Source: Nitrososphaerales archaeon TH5896
Lineage (GTDB): Archaea; Thermoproteota; Nitrososphaeria; Nitrososphaerales; Nitrososphaeraceae
Direction of reading: 5' to 3'
DNA length: 7,291 nt
Assembly: GCA_014523625.1 (NCBI GenBank)
Contig: JAATVP010000077.1
Location: forward strand, 1 to 7,291
The translations under genes and the position numbers were made by a program. This document shows positions 5,175 through 7,291 of this stretch, piece after piece. The notes under the pieces were generated by a model, which searched no databases, was not told the DNA's origin, and saw nothing but the letters and a program-made list of their open reading frames with translations. Each line of letters opens with the position of its first letter. The first letter of the stretch is position 1.

Positions 5175-5933
5175 ATGGACTCGATCTTCGTCACTGGAAC
5201 GGCCGGGGCCGGGAAGTCGGTTCTTGCTTCGAGACTATTGCAGTGGTATTCTGACAACGGCTCATATCCAGTTTCTCTAAACCTGGATCCAGGTGCAGAA
5301 AGTCTTCCATATGAACCAGACGTAGATGTCAGAGATTATGTCGATGTGAAAGCTATTATGGAGGATTACAATTTAGGCCCAAATGGCTCCCTAATAATTG
5401 CTAGCGATCTCATATCTACCCATCTGGAAGAAATACAAAATGAGGTAAATGAACTAAATCCTGAAGTTGTTGTTATAGATACACCAGGACAAATAGAACT
5501 TTTTGCATTTCGAGCTAGCGGTCCATACTTTGTAGGGAATTTTCTTGCAGACGATAAGGTAAATATTTTTGTATTTGACGGCACGCTAGTCTCTTCTCCA
5601 ATAAATTTTGTCTCTATCTCTTTGCTTGCCTCCTCTGTAATGTTGCGGTTGAAGACATCACAAGTAAACGTACTGAGTAAGAGCGACCTTATCATAGATA
5701 AGCTTCCACAGATACTTGGATGGGCTTCCTCTAGCAAGAAACTTGAGGATAGTCTAAATCAAGAAAAAGAAGCAGAATATTCCCTGTTGAGCAAGGAGGT
5801 ATTAAGAGCGCTGACAATGGGTGATTTTCTACAAAATCTAATAGCTGTTTCAGGCCTTACGATGAGCGGGATGATCAATTTAGTGGCAGCGATTGCAAGG
5901 ATTGTCAGCCAAGGGGAGGACAGGAAGGACTAG
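5175..5933 (+). CDS. GPN-loop GTPase
   Basis: This is a 252-residue P-loop GTPase of the GPN family, a length typical of archaeal members. Motifs are all visible: Walker A GTAGAGKS (8-15), the NLDPG switch segment (36-40) with its Asp, the family-defining Gly-Pro-Asn in YNLGPNGSL (68-70), Walker B/G3 DTPGQ (102-106) followed by IELFAFR, the G4 base-recognition site LSKSD (167-171, Ser in place of the usual Asn) and a G5-like VSG (225-227). GPN proteins dimerise and, in eukaryotes, assist RNA polymerase assembly and nuclear import; archaea usually have one, with a known structure from Pyrococcus, and its cellular role there is less settled. The ATG at 5175 sits just before the first strand (IFVTG), so it is almost certainly the true start. 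It has its own promoter, divergent from the membrane-protein gene, and is 79 bp upstream of thrB. Confidence 0.95.
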   Translation: MDSIFVTGTAGAGKSVLASRLLQWYSDNGSYPVSLNLDPGAESLPYEPDVDVRDYVDVKAIMEDYNLGPNGSLIIASDLISTHLEEIQNEVNELNPEVVVIDTPGQIELFAFRASGPYFVGNFLADDKVNIFVFDGTLVSSPINFVSISLLASSVMLRLKTSQVNVLSKSDLIIDKLPQILGWASSSKKLEDSLNQEKEAEYSLLSKEVLRALTMGDFLQNLIAVSGLTMSGMINLVAAIARIVSQGEDRKD

Positions 5934-5964
5934 ATAAAATTTTTCTGGATGAGTTATTGTTATA

Positions 5965-5985
5965 TCTTTAAAGCAAATAAATAAA
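5965..5985 (+). promoter_or_regulatory. A/T-rich promoter region for homoserine kinase
   Basis: Two overlapping candidates occur: TCTTTAAAG (5965-5973) and AAATAAATAAA (5975-5985). The second is centred about 33 nt upstream of GTG 6013, and the first about 34 nt upstream of ATG 6003, so the main start point cannot be decided from sequence. A separate promoter here suggests thrB need not depend on the GTPase transcript. Confidence 0.4.
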
Positions 5986-6012
5986 GAATAATAGGAATAA
6001 TAATGGTAATAG

Positions 6013-7077
6013 GTGGAGGAAAAATCCGCCTTACTTAGCAAAATAGATATGACTGAACACCAACTAACCTTTCATTCGGTTACGGCAGCAGCGCCTTCAT
6101 CCACTGCTAATCTTGGTCCTGGATTTGACATATTCGGCCTTGCAGTCGACGCGTTCGATGATTATGTTACGATCAAGAGGTCTCCTACTCAAAATCCTGA
6201 TCATGGTAACATTAGCTCGCAAAATCCTATTGGCATCAATGATGAGCCTTCATTCCAAATTAGGATTGAGATGACCGGACAATATCACAAATCAATTCCA
6301 GTAGAAGTAAGTAGGAATTCAGCGGGACTGGCCTTACAGAAGATCATCAAGGAATTTGATATTAGGGAATCATTCTTTGTTATAATAAACAAGAACATCC
6401 CCCCTGGTTTTGGGATGGGAAGTAGTGCTGCATCAGCGGCCGCGGCTGTTATGGCATTCGATACCCTCCTCGACCTTCACATTCCAAAATCAGATCTGGT
6501 TCGGTTTGCGGCAGAAGGTGAGAGAGCTAGTGCCGGGTCATTACATTATGATAATGTAGCTGCATCAATATTAGGAGGTTTTGTTTTAATCCGCCCATTC
6601 TCAACAATTCCCGAGTTCATCCATATCACTCCCCCAAAGAATTTGCGTCTCGTTTTTGCAATTCCAAAGCTAAATGTCCCTGCAAAAAAAACCGAACTTG
6701 CGAGGAAGGTGTTACCTGAAAACGTTCTACTAGGACATGCTATTCGTACTCTTTCTAATGCTTCTACCGTAGTAGCAGGGTTCTTTTCAAAAGATGTGAA
6801 TATGATAGCAAGAGGTGTTGAAGATATTATTGTGGAACCAGCTCGTAAGCACCTGATCCCTTGTTTCGACAATGTCAGAGCCAATGCATTAGCTGCAGGT
6901 GCGTTGGCAGTTACCATTAGCGGGGCTGGTCCGTCAATGGTCGCTATCGCTTCTGATGAAGTTCAGTTAGAGGAGATCGCAAATTCAATGAGAAATGGTT
7001 TCCAGCAATGTGAATTGACCTGCACTACGGTAAAGTGCTTGCCTAGTCAAGGAGCAAGGATAGTAAGTAAGGAGTAG
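6013..7077 (+). CDS. thrB: Homoserine kinase (GHMP family)
   Basis: It phosphorylates L-homoserine with ATP to O-phospho-L-homoserine, the step before threonine synthase, in the cytosol. All three GHMP motifs are present: APSSTANLGPGFDIFGLAV (27-45), the glycine/serine ATP loop PPGFGMGSSAASAAAAV (130-146), and TISGAGPSMVAIA (301-313). The homoserine-kinase-specific HYDNVAASILGGF (178-190) is also there, with Ala where many homologues have Pro. At 354 residues it is longer than the common 300-320, because of an N-terminal extension and a polar insertion at about 57-82. The annotated GTG (6013) follows directly on an in-frame TAG; ATG 6049 would give a conventional N-terminus 14 residues before motif 1. 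The TATA spacing favours GTG, conventional length favours ATG. No other threonine-pathway gene is in the window. Confidence 0.95.
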   Translation: MEEKSALLSKIDMTEHQLTFHSVTAAAPSSTANLGPGFDIFGLAVDAFDDYVTIKRSPTQNPDHGNISSQNPIGINDEPSFQIRIEMTGQYHKSIPVEVSRNSAGLALQKIIKEFDIRESFFVIINKNIPPGFGMGSSAASAAAAVMAFDTLLDLHIPKSDLVRFAAEGERASAGSLHYDNVAASILGGFVLIRPFSTIPEFIHITPPKNLRLVFAIPKLNVPAKKTELARKVLPENVLLGHAIRTLSNASTVVAGFFSKDVNMIARGVEDIIVEPARKHLIPCFDNVRANALAAGALAVTISGAGPSMVAIASDEVQLEEIANSMRNGFQQCELTCTTVKCLPSQGARIVSKE

Positions 7078-7079
7078 AG

Positions 7080-7087
7080 TTTTTTTT
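7080..7087 (+). terminator. T8 run after thrB, likely archaeal terminator
   Basis: Eight consecutive T residues start two bases after the thrB stop codon. Archaeal polymerases terminate at U-runs without needing a hairpin, and no stem precedes this one. Confidence 0.6.
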
Positions 7088-7291
7088 GATTTTACATATA
7101 TTTAGCTTTGGATGCTGGATGAAGAATAGCATTCTGTCTAGTTCAGCTTGTCTTTGTCAAATCGCGCTCTCTAGATCTGGACTCGCCTGTGGATTTGATT
7201 CGAAGAACTCCTATCAGCTCTCTTCATTACTATCTTTTTATCAATCAGGATTAAAGCCCTTGTTTCAAGACTCTAAGATGAATCTTCATTC
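7088..7291. other. Right-edge sequence without an assignable gene
   Basis: The plus frame from 7071 to the window end has no stop (possible starts TTG 7086 and ATG 7119), but its product is Ser/Leu/Cys-rich without a motif, and no well-spaced TATA box precedes either start. Minus-strand frames are broken every 15 to 35 codons. A downstream gene on either strand could begin or end just beyond the edge. Confidence 0.4.

Noticed and set aside
5036..5254. Plus-strand 72-codon frame before and into the GTPase gene
   Set aside because: It overlaps the GTPase start in another frame by 80 bases, carries no motif and shows no conserved-looking features.
5366..6917. Minus-strand frames at 5366-5737 and 6546-6917
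   Set aside because: They are shadows of the GTPase and homoserine kinase genes, whose catalytic motifs fix the true frame.
7071..7291. Plus-strand frame open to the right edge (73 codons)
   Set aside because: It has a Ser/Leu/Cys-rich product, no motif and no well-spaced promoter; too little sequence is visible to call a gene.

Overview
The window is AT-rich and reads as archaeal, most likely ammonia-oxidising Nitrososphaeria (Thaumarchaeota); the low GC and long accessory intergenic DNA fit a soil lineage such as Nitrosocosmicus better than GC-richer Nitrososphaera. This is inferred from TTG/GTG starts on four or five genes, TATA-like boxes about 32-40 nt upstream of nearly every start, a GPN-loop GTPase, an archaeal-type homoserine kinase, and a ribbon-helix-helix family of the kind expanded in these organisms. 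I have no database match.

Layout. Positions 1-1411 (minus strand) hold one long open frame that runs off the left edge. It encodes an exported, low-complexity protein with two perfect in-frame tandem repeat arrays and a six-cysteine module. Positions 1412-2403 look empty but contain a nested inverted repeat (1459-1564), a 57-codon C2H2 zinc-finger microprotein on the minus strand (1936-2109), and a weaker 31-codon candidate (2240-2335). Two plus-strand genes follow: a ribbon-helix-helix regulator (2404-3021) and a conserved-looking small protein with a beta-rich core and an acidic tail (3209-3667). Convergent to them is a minus-strand polytopic membrane protein of the LPG-synthase-TM/UPF0104 family (3798-4961), whose last 84 bases contain three consecutive hairpins. 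Divergent from that gene are a GPN-loop GTPase (5175-5933) and homoserine kinase thrB (6013-7077), the latter ending at a T8 run.

How they fit together. The right half is housekeeping: threonine biosynthesis, a GPN GTPase probably linked to RNA polymerase or macromolecular assembly, and a membrane protein. The left half is accessory: a surface or secreted repeat protein, a zinc-finger microprotein and a DNA-binding regulator. Most genes appear to be transcribed singly from their own TATA boxes with short leaders; I see no clear operon. No rRNA, tRNA, CRISPR array or intact mobile element was found.
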